A DNA stretch of 9,643 nt from positions 1-9,643 of the forward strand of contig CAYNNP010000248.1 in assembly GCA_964398215.1 (NCBI GenBank), written 5' to 3'. Shown here piece after piece: positions 1 to 6,409 of this stretch; within the stretch, counting starts at the first letter, position 1, and each line of letters starts with the position of its first letter. Under the pieces are notes generated by a model, which was not told where the DNA came from, made no database searches, and worked only from the letters and a program-made list of their open reading frames with translations. Both the position numbers and the translations under genes were made by a program. Source of the stretch: CAYNNP01 sp964398215 (GTDB lineage: Bacteria > Planctomycetota > Planctomycetia > Pirellulales > Pirellulaceae).

Positions 1-159
1 GCGAGATTGGTGCTTTGGTAAAAGGCGTAACATTCGGTGGCGTCGTTAGATAGACTGGGCGGAATCTGGTGAGCGAATTACATGGACTTTCCAGGTGATG
101 GTCTTTGGCAAACTTGTCTCTGACCACGAATTTCGTCAGCACTAACATCCAACACTGAT
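1..159. other. Leader region upstream of sulfatase; possible 3' tail of an upstream gene
   Basis: One plus-strand frame is open from the left window edge to a TAG at 51-53 and would encode EIGALVKGVTFGGVVR. This could be the last 16 codons of a truncated upstream gene, but it is too short to identify and an open stretch this long can occur by chance. Positions 54-159 are the leader of the sulfatase gene. A TTGGCA hexamer lies at 105-110, but no convincing -10 box follows at 16-18 bases. A short inverted repeat, ACGAA-T-TTCGT, lies at 126-136. I see no strong Shine-Dalgarno sequence before the ATG at 160. Confidence 0.2.
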
Positions 160-1677
160 ATGCGAATCCTAACTCTCCTGCTACTTTTTTCACTCTCTAC
201 CATTGTATCTGCGGCTGATCGGCCCAACGTGATTGTGATCATGGCCGATGACTTGGGGTACGGTGATGTGTCGTGTTATGGTGCTACCGAATTGGCGACG
301 CCGAATATTGACAAGCTTGCCAGCGGTGGACTGCGGTTCACGCAGGGCTACTGCAGCGCGTCGACTTGCACGCCGACTCGATTTTCTTTTTTGACGGGCA
401 TGTACGCGTTTCGTCAGCCTGGCGCTGGGATCGCTGCGCCTAACGCGACGGCATTGGTTAAGCCGGGCACCGAAACGATTGCTTCGTTGATGAACAAAGC
501 CGGTTATGAAACGGCCGTTGTTGGCAAGTGGCACTTGGGACTTGGTGAAGGTGATGGGCCGGACTGGAATAATCAGCTGAAACCTGGGCCTTTGGAAATC
601 GGATTCGATTATTGCTACTTGCTACCGACGACAAATGATCGCGTGCCTAGCGTCTATGTTGAAAACCACCGCGTGGTGGATTTGGATCCAAGTGATCCTT
701 TGTGGGTTGGACGCAAAAAACCAAGCGCAGACCATCCGACGGGCAAAGATCCTGAGGTACGCGCTAAGCTGAAAATGAATTGGAGTCATGGACATAACAA
801 TACGGTCCACAACGGAATTGGACGAATCGGTTTTTATACCGGTGGGAATAAAGCACGATGGCGTGACGAAGATCTCGCTGACGCTTGGGTTGAAAAATCG
901 AATGCGTGGATCGAGCAACAGAAAGACAAACCGTTCTTTTTGTTTTTCGCGTCACATGATTTGCACGTGCCTCGGATGCCGCATGAGCGATTTCAAGGCA
1001 AGACCAAATTGGGCTTTCGCGGTGATGCGATTGTGCAGCTGGATTGGTGTGTTGGTGAATTGATGAAAACACTGGATCGTCTTGAACTCAGCGAGAAAAC
1101 GTTGATCGTTTTTTGTAGCGACAATGGACCAGTGCTGGACGATGGATATCAGGACGGCGCGATCGAAAAACTGGCCAAGCATAAACCGTCAGGTATCTAC
1201 CGTGGCGGCAAGTACAGTATCTATGAAGGTGGCACACGAACGCCATTCATCACCTATTGGCCCAATAAGATCAAACCCGGTGAGTCTGATAAAGTCGTTT
1301 GCACAGTTGATCTTGCTTCCAGCATGGCGGCTCTTGTTGACCAAGCGGTACCCGCTGACGCTTGCCCTGATAGCTTCAACGTATTGCCAGCTTTGCTAGG
1401 GCAACCTGACGCCAAAGGACGCGACCACGTGTTGCAGCAACCCAACAAAGGACCAACGCTCGCGCTGCGGGTGGGAGACTGGAAAGTGCTTTCGTACGAC
1501 AATGCGAAGCCCAAAAAGCATTTGACCTACGAGAAGAAAGCAGGCAAGTACGAGTTGTACGATCTATCCAAAGATCCAAGCGAAAAGAATAACTTGGCAA
1601 AGCAGAATCCGAAAAAGCTAAAAGAAATGCTTGCTCAATTGGAAAAGATCAAGAAAGACGGTCGGTCGCGCCCATAA
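160..1677 (+). CDS. Secreted sulfatase (arylsulfatase A-like, formylglycine type)
   Basis: This gene encodes a 505-residue sulfatase that should hydrolyse sulfate esters, most likely on glycans. Residues 1-18 form a signal peptide (Arg2, a Leu-rich core, then VSAA), so the enzyme is exported. The mature part opens with RPNVIVIMADDLGYGD, where D30 and D31 are the expected metal ligands. Signature 1 is intact: STCTPTR at 68-74 followed by LTG at 78-80, with C70 the residue converted to formylglycine by the FGE enzyme. Signature 2 is GYETAVVGKWH at 115-125, with K123 and H125. Further conserved elements are SHDLH (H266, H269), CSDNG with metal ligands D321/N322, and GGKYSIYEGGTR at 349-360. The C-terminus has the usual YELYDLSKDPSEKNNL block and a basic tail. 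Length is typical for the family. The substrate cannot be told from sequence. It is convergent with the lipoprotein gene at 1720, leaving 42 bp between them. The ATG is chosen because it exactly precedes the signal peptide. Confidence 0.97.
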   Translation: MRILTLLLLFSLSTIVSAADRPNVIVIMADDLGYGDVSCYGATELATPNIDKLASGGLRFTQGYCSASTCTPTRFSFLTGMYAFRQPGAGIAAPNATALVKPGTETIASLMNKAGYETAVVGKWHLGLGEGDGPDWNNQLKPGPLEIGFDYCYLLPTTNDRVPSVYVENHRVVDLDPSDPLWVGRKKPSADHPTGKDPEVRAKLKMNWSHGHNNTVHNGIGRIGFYTGGNKARWRDEDLADAWVEKSNAWIEQQKDKPFFLFFASHDLHVPRMPHERFQGKTKLGFRGDAIVQLDWCVGELMKTLDRLELSEKTLIVFCSDNGPVLDDGYQDGAIEKLAKHKPSGIYRGGKYSIYEGGTRTPFITYWPNKIKPGESDKVVCTVDLASSMAALVDQAVPADACPDSFNVLPALLGQPDAKGRDHVLQQPNKGPTLALRVGDWKVLSYDNAKPKKHLTYEKKAGKYELYDLSKDPSEKNNLAKQNPKKLKEMLAQLEKIKKDGRSRP

Positions 1678-1719
1678 CACCGCGGGTGCGAGTCCACAGG
1701 TGAAAGCGATTTCTGATGG

Positions 1720-2628
1720 TCACTGTTTGCTCAAGACCAATTCGATTGGACGATGGTCGCTTCTCTTTCGGTCGTCTGGAAAATCTCCGTCGCGTTTGAT
1801 GACGCGGCAGACGGGATTCCAGGTTTTCGCTGGGCCGGCTACAAACGCTAGGTCCAGCATCGATCCTGGATAGTTGTCTTTGCCGTCCCCATCGCGGTCG
1901 TCCCAGTTCGTGTCGATTAGCTCGGCTGGCTTGCACCATTTCCAGATGTTGTCGCGTAAGATTTCAGGCAGGGCATCGTTGCCTTTGTCTGTCGCGAACG
2001 TATAGTCCATATTCATGTCGCCGATGCAAACCAAAGCAGTCGTCGCGGACATTTCTCGCGCCCATTCTCGTAATCCGCTCGCTTGTTCTTTGCGGTACTT
2101 AGCATTGCCACGCGCCAAATGGTTGGTCACAACAACGAATTCTGTTTGGCTAGTCTTCTCCTGCAAGCGAACGTACAACGGTGCTCGATGGCGGCCATCA
2201 TTCAGCGAGTGCATTTCTTTGGATTCAAGTAGTTTGAATTTCTGATTGCTGTAAAGAATCTGCAATCGGTCGTCGAACCCAGAATCCGAGTGAACGGCGT
2301 CGAAGGTTTTCCCCAAAGCTTTCTCGTAGACTTGGAAATTGTCTGGATGAACTTCGTTCAAGCAATAAACATCGGCTGCGTCCAATGCCTTCAATTCTTG
2401 TGCGATCACATTCGGATCGTTTCCGCCACTCTCGATATTCCAAGCGATGATTTTCAGTTTCGTGGAAGTTGTAGCCTGCGCCGGTTCAGTGTCTGGCACT
2501 TGTTCAGAAGTTTGGGCGGTGGTTGTCTCCGCACCCGCTTTCGATTGGCTTTGCTTGGTTGCGGGATTCGATTGGTCGCATCCCAAAAGACAGCAGACGA
2601 GGCATGCGTACAGGATAGGTTCTTTCAC
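1720..2628 (-). CDS. Endonuclease/exonuclease/phosphatase (EEP) family lipoprotein
   Basis: This is a 302-residue EEP-superfamily hydrolase (DNase I/AP-endonuclease/phosphodiesterase fold), probably membrane-anchored and cleaving a phosphodiester or phosphomonoester outside the cytoplasm. The N-terminus is a lipoprotein signal peptide with lipobox LLGC (C17), followed by Asp18 and a Ser/Thr/Gln/Ala-rich linker to about residue 56. The EEP motifs appear in order: AWNIE (N64), CLNEVH (E92), TNHLARG (H170), GDMNMD (D204, N206), LDLAF (D259) and SDHRP (D291, H292). All expected catalytic and metal-binding residues are present. An Asp-rich stretch, DDRDGDGKDN at 243-252, lies just before the LDLAF strand and resembles a Ca2+-binding loop. 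The start codon is GTG at 2628. It is the only ATG/GTG/TTG start between the upstream in-frame TAA at 2665-2667 and the lipobox, although Shine-Dalgarno support is weak. The substrate (nucleic acid, nucleotide or phospholipid) is unknown. Confidence 0.92.
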   Translation of the reverse strand: MKEPILYACLVCCLLGCDQSNPATKQSQSKAGAETTTAQTSEQVPDTEPAQATTSTKLKIIAWNIESGGNDPNVIAQELKALDAADVYCLNEVHPDNFQVYEKALGKTFDAVHSDSGFDDRLQILYSNQKFKLLESKEMHSLNDGRHRAPLYVRLQEKTSQTEFVVVTNHLARGNAKYRKEQASGLREWAREMSATTALVCIGDMNMDYTFATDKGNDALPEILRDNIWKWCKPAELIDTNWDDRDGDGKDNYPGSMLDLAFVAGPAKTWNPVCRVIKRDGDFPDDRKRSDHRPIELVLSKQ

Positions 2629-2699
2629 AGGTTGTCCGGCGTCATGGCAGAAAAGAATGAAGCGTTAGCTGCTCTAGAATAGAGCGAATGGCAGACGAG

Positions 2700-2705
2700 A
2701 ATATA
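2700..2705 (-). promoter_or_regulatory. Possible -10 box (TATATT) for the EEP lipoprotein gene
   Basis: On the minus strand the hexamer TATATT lies 71 bp upstream of the GTG start and matches 5 of 6 bases of the sigma70 -10 consensus. No good -35 hexamer lies 16-18 bp further upstream. Chance matches to A/T hexamers are common, so this is only a candidate. Confidence 0.18.
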
Positions 2706-2797
2706 CCGTAGTGGACGACAGTTGCGGCCGCGCGGACGAAGCCGAACAAATCTCGGCCGGGAGCGGCCAAGCTACTATCCTGGCTTGAAATAATGAT

Positions 2798-2812
2798 TTG
2801 CCCTGGGGGCAA
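2798..2812 (-). terminator. Possible hairpin terminator after the NhaA-type gene
   Basis: The sequence TTGCCC-tgg-GGGCAA is a perfect 6-bp inverted repeat with a 3-nt loop, beginning 4 bp past the TGA stop of the antiporter gene. On the minus strand it is followed by ATCATTATTTC, which is A/T-rich but not a true T-tract. Its placement suggests an intrinsic terminator or mRNA 3'-end stabiliser. Confidence 0.4.
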
Positions 2813-2816
2813 CGCG

Positions 2817-4169
2817 TCAATGCGCGTTGCCGCTATCACTATTTTCTTGACGACCAGCGCCGTCTTTGACGCCAAGCATTTTGCCCAGTGCGAGCGCCAA
2901 GATGGCAATTGCACCTGAAAACAGAGCCCCCATCTTTGCCGCGCCTTGCAGTTCAGGCTGCTTGAACGCTTGGCCGCTTACGAACAAGGCGACCGTAAGT
3001 CCAAGGCCAGCGACCACGCCCGCGACCACCAAATGCTTCATTTGCATTCCATCAGGCAACGGGAATTTGAAAAGTGTACCGAGCCATGAAAAGAACGTGA
3101 TGCCAACGGTTTTACCCACTAGCAGCGACAGCAAAACAATCCACGTTAGGTTGTTGATGTTGGAGAACTGGACGCCTGCATTGGCGAAAGCAAAAAAGAA
3201 CAATCCGAAATCCACGAACCCTTTCATGTCATGTTCGAAATTGTTCAGCGTATCGGTTTCTTCCGTAGTGACGTCATCGCGAAAGATTCCTTCATCGCGT
3301 GCTGGGCCAGGTAGAAAAGGAACGATTGGAACCAGTGCCAAAGCCGGGTGAAGATTAGCGCTGTACAGTCCCCACCAACTGAATGCTCCGCCAAATAAAA
3401 TGTAGGGAATCCAGCTATGCACGTTCTTCTTTCGCAAAATGAAAGCGAGCGTCATGCCTGGAATGATGAACAATGCGTTCAACCAGACCGGCGCGTCGGT
3501 CGGATAAAAAATCGCGATGATCATCAACCCAATCCCATCGTCAGCAACCGCCAGCAGGAGCAAGAAGCTGATAGCTGGGTGGCCATTGCCAAACACAAGA
3601 CGCGCGATCAACCATGCGAGCGCGATGTCCGTCGCCGTCGGAATCCCCCATCCGCGCGCCCAGATCTCTTCGCCCATCTGATAGTTCAGCAAAAAATAAA
3701 CACCGACCGGACCAAGCACACCACCGATGGTCCCGAGCAGAGGATTGATTGCCTTGCTGACCGGGTTCAACGCCCCACCGGGCAAACATGCCTCGGCAAT
3801 TTCCTTGGCGGCAATGCCAAAGAAAAGCACCATGAATAGATCGTTCACCAAAAAGTGCATCGACAGGTAATGCCGCCACCCGTGACCATGGCTGCCAGCA
3901 TGATCCTTCTCGTGTTTCTTTTGGTCCGATTCCGACATGCTGTCCGATTCATGATCTGTCAAATCATGCTGGCCATCGTCGAAATTCACGCCATCCTGAT
4001 GCTTTTCTCCCAGCACCAATGACGCGGTATCGTGCACTATCCGGTGGTAGGTATTTGGCGCAACATTGGCCATCACCAATGCTACGAGCACTCCAAGGAC
4101 AAGGGGGATTGAAAATTCTTGGAGCAAGAAAATGAACTTGTTGCCGTTGCCGCCGTGATGATCAGACAT
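2817..4169 (-). CDS. nhaA: NhaA-type Na+/H+ antiporter with His/Asp-rich loop
   Basis: This is a polytopic inner-membrane antiporter of the NhaA family, expected to exchange Na+ or Li+ for H+ in pH and sodium homeostasis. With the ATG at 4169 it has 450 residues, against 388 for E. coli NhaA. Family landmarks are present: IPTATDIA at 176-183 (the TM IV ATD element), VADDGIGLMII at 208-218 (the paired transport aspartates D210/D211, equivalent to E. coli D163/D164), LVGKTVGI with K353 (equivalent to E. coli K300), and a Gly-rich penultimate helix. The extra length is mainly an insert between the first helix and the LVNDLFMVLFF helix, about residues 54-105, with about nine His and many Asp/Glu. 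The frame stays open to 4388 via a TTG and has another ATG at 4280, but residues upstream of 4169 look unlike a membrane protein. An AAGGAA lies 12 bases upstream of the chosen ATG. It is divergent from the LOG gene. Confidence 0.95.
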   Translation of the reverse strand: MSDHHGGNGNKFIFLLQEFSIPLVLGVLVALVMANVAPNTYHRIVHDTASLVLGEKHQDGVNFDDGQHDLTDHESDSMSESDQKKHEKDHAGSHGHGWRHYLSMHFLVNDLFMVLFFGIAAKEIAEACLPGGALNPVSKAINPLLGTIGGVLGPVGVYFLLNYQMGEEIWARGWGIPTATDIALAWLIARLVFGNGHPAISFLLLLAVADDGIGLMIIAIFYPTDAPVWLNALFIIPGMTLAFILRKKNVHSWIPYILFGGAFSWWGLYSANLHPALALVPIVPFLPGPARDEGIFRDDVTTEETDTLNNFEHDMKGFVDFGLFFFAFANAGVQFSNINNLTWIVLLSLLVGKTVGITFFSWLGTLFKFPLPDGMQMKHLVVAGVVAGLGLTVALFVSGQAFKQPELQGAAKMGALFSGAIAILALALGKMLGVKDGAGRQENSDSGNAH

Positions 4170-4238
4170 GGAGCTAGCAGGTTCCTTGTAAGTTTCGTTA
4201 ATATGCGCGACATCCAATGCCACTGCTTTTGGCTGGCA

Positions 4239-4244
4239 AATATA
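4239..4244 (-). promoter_or_regulatory. nhaA: Possible -10 box (TATATT) for the NhaA-type gene
   Basis: TATATT on the minus strand lies about 70 bp upstream of the ATG at 4169. It matches 5 of 6 bases of the sigma70 -10 consensus, but no good -35 is seen at 16-18 bp. The 5-2-5 palindrome TGAAC-cc-GTTCA lies immediately upstream of it, where a regulator could block polymerase. Confidence 0.2.
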
Positions 4245-4273
4245 GCCGCTGAACCCGTTCACGCTCAGGCCAC

Positions 4274-4302
4274 TTTGCATAAGTCGAGTTTCACGCGATA
4301 AA
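4274..4302 (+). promoter_or_regulatory. Possible sigma70-like promoter for the LOG-family gene
   Basis: TTTGCA at 4274-4279 and GATAAA at 4297-4302 are separated by exactly 17 bp, and each matches 4 of 6 consensus bases. Transcription from here would give a leader of about 100 nt before the ATG at 4412. The spacing is good but the match is only moderate, and planctomycete promoters are poorly defined. Confidence 0.25.
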
Positions 4303-4411
4303 TTTGCTTCATCACAACGCTCCAAACCAGCATTCGGCGATCCGCACGAGCCTGCTAAGGTATGCCGATACGACCGAATAAAAATCAATTTGATACGTAG
4401 GGACTGAATCG

Positions 4412-5455
4412 ATGCATCAAGACGACCTGCCAGCTGAAGCGATCGGCGAAGACGAAATTCAACGCCCCCAGCCTGCGGATGACCCCATCACCCGAGTGGA
4501 CTCTCGCGACTTGTATCAAGTCATGCGGCGAACGATCCAGCGGCTGGAAAAAGACGATACGGCCAGGGGTGATCTGAAGATTCTGTCGCGCACAATACGT
4601 GAACTTCGCTACGCATTCACGGTTTTCCGGCCATATCGTCGAAGACGAAAAGTCACGATTTTCGGTTCCGCTCGAACCAAACCAGACCACCCGGAATACC
4701 AAGCGGCTGTGGAACTGGGCAAGCGAATGGCCGGGCATGGTTGGATGGTGATCACAGGAGCCGGCGGCGGGATCATGGAAGCCGGCCATCGCGGGGCAGG
4801 ACGTGAAGCTTCGATGGGTTTGAACATCATGCTGCCTTTCGAGCAGAGTGCGAATCCGTATATCGAAGGTGATCAGAAGCTTGTGACGATGAAATATTTC
4901 TTCACTCGCAAGTTGATGTTCGTCAAAGAATGTAGTGGTGTGATCTGCTGCCCAGGTGGTTTTGGGACGTTGGACGAAGCAATGGAAACGTTGACTTTGA
5001 TGCAGACTGGAAAGCAAACCATGATGCCTTTGGTACTGTTGGACCATGAAGGCGGTTGCTATTGGAAGGATCTGGGCACGTTTATCGACAAAAACTTGCT
5101 GGATGGCGGCATGATCAGCCCCGACGACGTTCGGCTTTACAAGATCACGAACTCAATCGATGAAGCAATCGACGAAGTGCTCGGTTTTTACAAGGTGTAT
5201 CACAGCATGCGGTACATCGACGATTGGTTGGTGTTTCGGCTGAAAGAAAAATTGTCCGATGAACAACTGCAATACTTGTGCGACAACTTTACCGACATCC
5301 TGCATGACGGTTCATTCAATCAGCGAGAAGCCTTGCCAGAAGAGACCAGCGAGCCTGACCTGGCGCACTTGCCTCGTTTGCATTTTCACTTCAATCGTCG
5401 ATCGTTAGGACGATTGCGAGTAATGATTGATTACATCAACGGTCGAGACGGATAG
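4412..5455 (+). CDS. LOG-family protein (TIGR00730, nucleotide 5'-monophosphate phosphoribohydrolase-like)
   Basis: This is a 347-residue Rossmann-fold protein of the LOG family, often mislabelled lysine decarboxylase. Studied members hydrolyse the N-glycosidic bond of nucleoside 5'-monophosphates, releasing a base and ribose 5-phosphate. The core begins at VTIFGSARTKPDHPEY (81-96) and includes ITGAGGGIMEAGHRGA (114-129), TRK (165-167) and the hallmark PGGFGTLDE at 181-189, which supplies phosphate-binding glycines and catalytic E189. Residues 1-75 form a charged N-terminal extension. Residues about 262-347 form a C-terminal extension beginning YHSMRYIDDWLVFRL, absent from the short approximately 190-residue plant-type LOGs. 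No membrane or signal segment is seen, so it should be cytoplasmic. Shine-Dalgarno AGGGA at 4399-4403 sits 8 bases before the ATG. Whether it acts on purine, pyrimidine or cytokinin-type nucleotides cannot be decided from sequence. Confidence 0.95.
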   Translation: MHQDDLPAEAIGEDEIQRPQPADDPITRVDSRDLYQVMRRTIQRLEKDDTARGDLKILSRTIRELRYAFTVFRPYRRRRKVTIFGSARTKPDHPEYQAAVELGKRMAGHGWMVITGAGGGIMEAGHRGAGREASMGLNIMLPFEQSANPYIEGDQKLVTMKYFFTRKLMFVKECSGVICCPGGFGTLDEAMETLTLMQTGKQTMMPLVLLDHEGGCYWKDLGTFIDKNLLDGGMISPDDVRLYKITNSIDEAIDEVLGFYKVYHSMRYIDDWLVFRLKEKLSDEQLQYLCDNFTDILHDGSFNQREALPEETSEPDLAHLPRLHFHFNRRSLGRLRVMIDYINGRDG

Positions 5456-5550
5456 TTGCCTTTGCTTGCATTGACAAGACGTCTGGCAACGCTCGCTTTG
5501 GGTTTGGTAAGCAGTCGTTAGACCAACCGAAATGACTTCAATTGAATGCG

Positions 5551-5556
5551 AAAGGA
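5551..5556 (+). promoter_or_regulatory. Ribosome binding site deciding the start at 5563
   Basis: AAAGGA sits 6 bases before ATG 5563, a near-ideal Shine-Dalgarno and spacing. It lies downstream of the alternative in-frame TTG at 5542, so it argues for the shorter protein. Confidence 0.6.
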
Positions 5557-5562
5557 ATCGCG

Positions 5563-6240
5563 ATGCCCACTCATGAGCGAAATGTTTGGATTGTCAAGAA
5601 ATGGACGATCGTCCTGCTTGTTGCCTTCGCCGGTATTCTGACCGTTTCTCAGATAGGCTGCAGCATGCTGGCGACGGTGGCTCATGTTGTCGGCGCCGAT
5701 ATGGTGCCCGCTGAGTACGACGAACTGAAAAACTGCAAGCTGGCTGTTGTCACGATTTCAGATAGCAGCCAATACAGTGACGATGTGTCCGCCAAAATGC
5801 TTAGCCGCAAAGTTAGCGACGTGCTATTGAATAACGTGCGCGGGGTTAGCCTGATCCGAGAAGAACAGATCGAGCAGTGGCGTGATGAAAACGGCTGGGA
5901 CACATCCGATTTTCTTTCCATTGGACGTGGGGTCAAGGCAGAGAAAGTTCTAGGAATAGAGTTGACCAACCTTCAATTGCGAGACGGAAAAACGATGTAC
6001 CGTGGTCGGTCAGATGTGAATCTGATTGTGATCGATGTTGAATCGGGTGATGTCGTTTACCGCAAAGAAATCGACGAGTATTCCTATCCTGTTTCGGCAG
6101 GCCAACACACAAGCGAGACGACGGAAGTGAAATTCCGCAAGCTTTACCTGTCGATGCTGTCGCGGCACATTGGGCGACACTTTCACAAATACGATCACAC
6201 CGATTTGTTCGCAAGCGATGGTGCGCTTGCAAGCCAGTAG
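5563..6240 (+). CDS. Uncharacterised probable lipoprotein
   Basis: I do not recognise this 225-residue protein as a named family. It starts with a basic segment (about residues 1-14), a hydrophobic helix (WTIVLLVAFAGILTV) and a cysteine in QIGC (C33), so it is probably a lipoprotein. The lipobox is imperfect because position -3 is Gln rather than Leu/Val/Ile. The exported part has a beta strand (KLAVVTI), an amphipathic helix (about 75-93), a strand with SLIREEQIEQW, then KVLGIELTNLQL and SDVNLIVIDVESGDVVYRKE. This alpha/beta order resembles the TolB-N/CsgG/LpoB-like fold of envelope lipoproteins, which is inference only. The C-terminal helix is FRKLYLSMLSRHIGRHFHKYD. The ATG at 5563 is preferred over an in-frame TTG at 5542 because AAAGGA at 5551-5556 lies 6 bases before it. 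It lies 107 bp after the LOG gene on the same strand, so co-transcription is possible but unproven. Confidence 0.82.
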   Translation: MPTHERNVWIVKKWTIVLLVAFAGILTVSQIGCSMLATVAHVVGADMVPAEYDELKNCKLAVVTISDSSQYSDDVSAKMLSRKVSDVLLNNVRGVSLIREEQIEQWRDENGWDTSDFLSIGRGVKAEKVLGIELTNLQLRDGKTMYRGRSDVNLIVIDVESGDVVYRKEIDEYSYPVSAGQHTSETTEVKFRKLYLSMLSRHIGRHFHKYDHTDLFASDGALASQ

Positions 6241-6409
6241 GTTTAGCTAAGCGGCGACAGTGGGCCGAGGACGTATTGCGTGCCGGAACAGCGCAAACGC
6301 CTCTTGTGTGTCGCCAAGGTTACGCAACCAATGACCATGTTTACTGGCGTTTGATGTTCTGGCAATTGCAGCGTTTGCTCGGTCCGGCCTACGGAAAATC
6401 GCTGCAGGT
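6241..6409. repeat. Cluster of nested stem-loops in a convergent intergenic gap (REP/BIME-like or structured RNA)
   Basis: Nearly all of this 169-bp gap can be folded. Stem-loop 1 (6253-6315) pairs GGCGACA with TGTCGCC on the outside. Inside are GAGG/CCTC, CGT/ACG and TTGCG/CGCAA, with two single-A bulges and an 11-nt loop containing GCCGGA. A weaker middle element (6318-6350) has GGTT-acgc-AACC and an imperfect 20-bp palindrome centred on CATG at 6328-6347. Stem-loop 3 (6367-6406) pairs TGCAGCG with CGCTGCA, TTT with AAA, and TCCG with CGGA around a 5-nt loop. The motif GCCGGA...AAACGC occurs at 6282-6300 and again inverted at 6371-6388. No T-tract follows on either strand, so this is not a classical intrinsic terminator. 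It may be a dispersed palindromic repeat, a bidirectional 3'-end processing element or a small RNA. Copy number cannot be seen from this window. Confidence 0.6.

Larger units (their letters stand above)
2629..2816. other. Intergenic region between the NhaA-type and EEP genes
   Basis: This 188-bp gap separates two minus-strand genes. Next to the NhaA stop is a perfect 6-bp hairpin (entered separately). Another inverted repeat, GGCCG-ggag-CGGCC, lies at 2755-2768, and an 8-bp GCGGCCGC palindrome at 2724-2731. A TATATT hexamer (minus strand) lies at 2700-2705 in the upstream region of the EEP gene. I see no convincing gene here. Confidence 0.5.
4170..4411. other. Divergent intergenic region between the NhaA-type and LOG genes
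   Basis: This 242-bp gap should hold promoters for both flanking genes. Visible elements are a plus-strand TTTGCA/GATAAA pair and a minus-strand TATATT (both entered separately), and a small palindrome TGAAC-cc-GTTCA at 4250-4261 next to the TATATT, which could be an operator. The minus-strand antiporter frame stays open through most of the gap, but its translation is not hydrophobic or conserved-looking. I see no RNA gene. Confidence 0.5.

Noticed and set aside
1678..1719. Small CACC-gcg-GGTG hairpin as a terminator between the sulfatase and EEP genes
   Set aside because: A 4-bp stem without a T-tract is expected by chance. The 42-bp gap holds nothing else recognisable.
3417..3839. Plus-strand open frame of 140 codons opposite the NhaA-type gene
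   Set aside because: It is antisense to conserved transmembrane segments including the transport aspartates, and its translation is charged and low in structure.
4170..4388. N-terminal extension of the NhaA-type protein (TTG at 4388 or ATG at 4280)
   Set aside because: The extra residues are not hydrophobic and do not look like a targeting sequence. The ATG at 4169 gives a normal NhaA N-terminus, leaves room for divergent promoters and has an AAGGAA upstream.
4385..5047. Minus-strand open frame opposite the LOG gene
   Set aside because: It is antisense to a strongly supported LOG protein and its translation is rich in His, Arg and Gln with no recognisable domain.
5455..5490. Possible terminator after the LOG gene (GTTGCC ... 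GGCAAC)
   Set aside because: The arms are only 6 bp with a 24-nt loop and no T-tract, so the hairpin would be weak.
5471..5499. Exact TTGACA at 5471-5476 as a promoter for the lipoprotein gene
   Set aside because: No acceptable -10 hexamer follows at 16-18 bp (the candidate is CGCTTT), so it is a half-match only.
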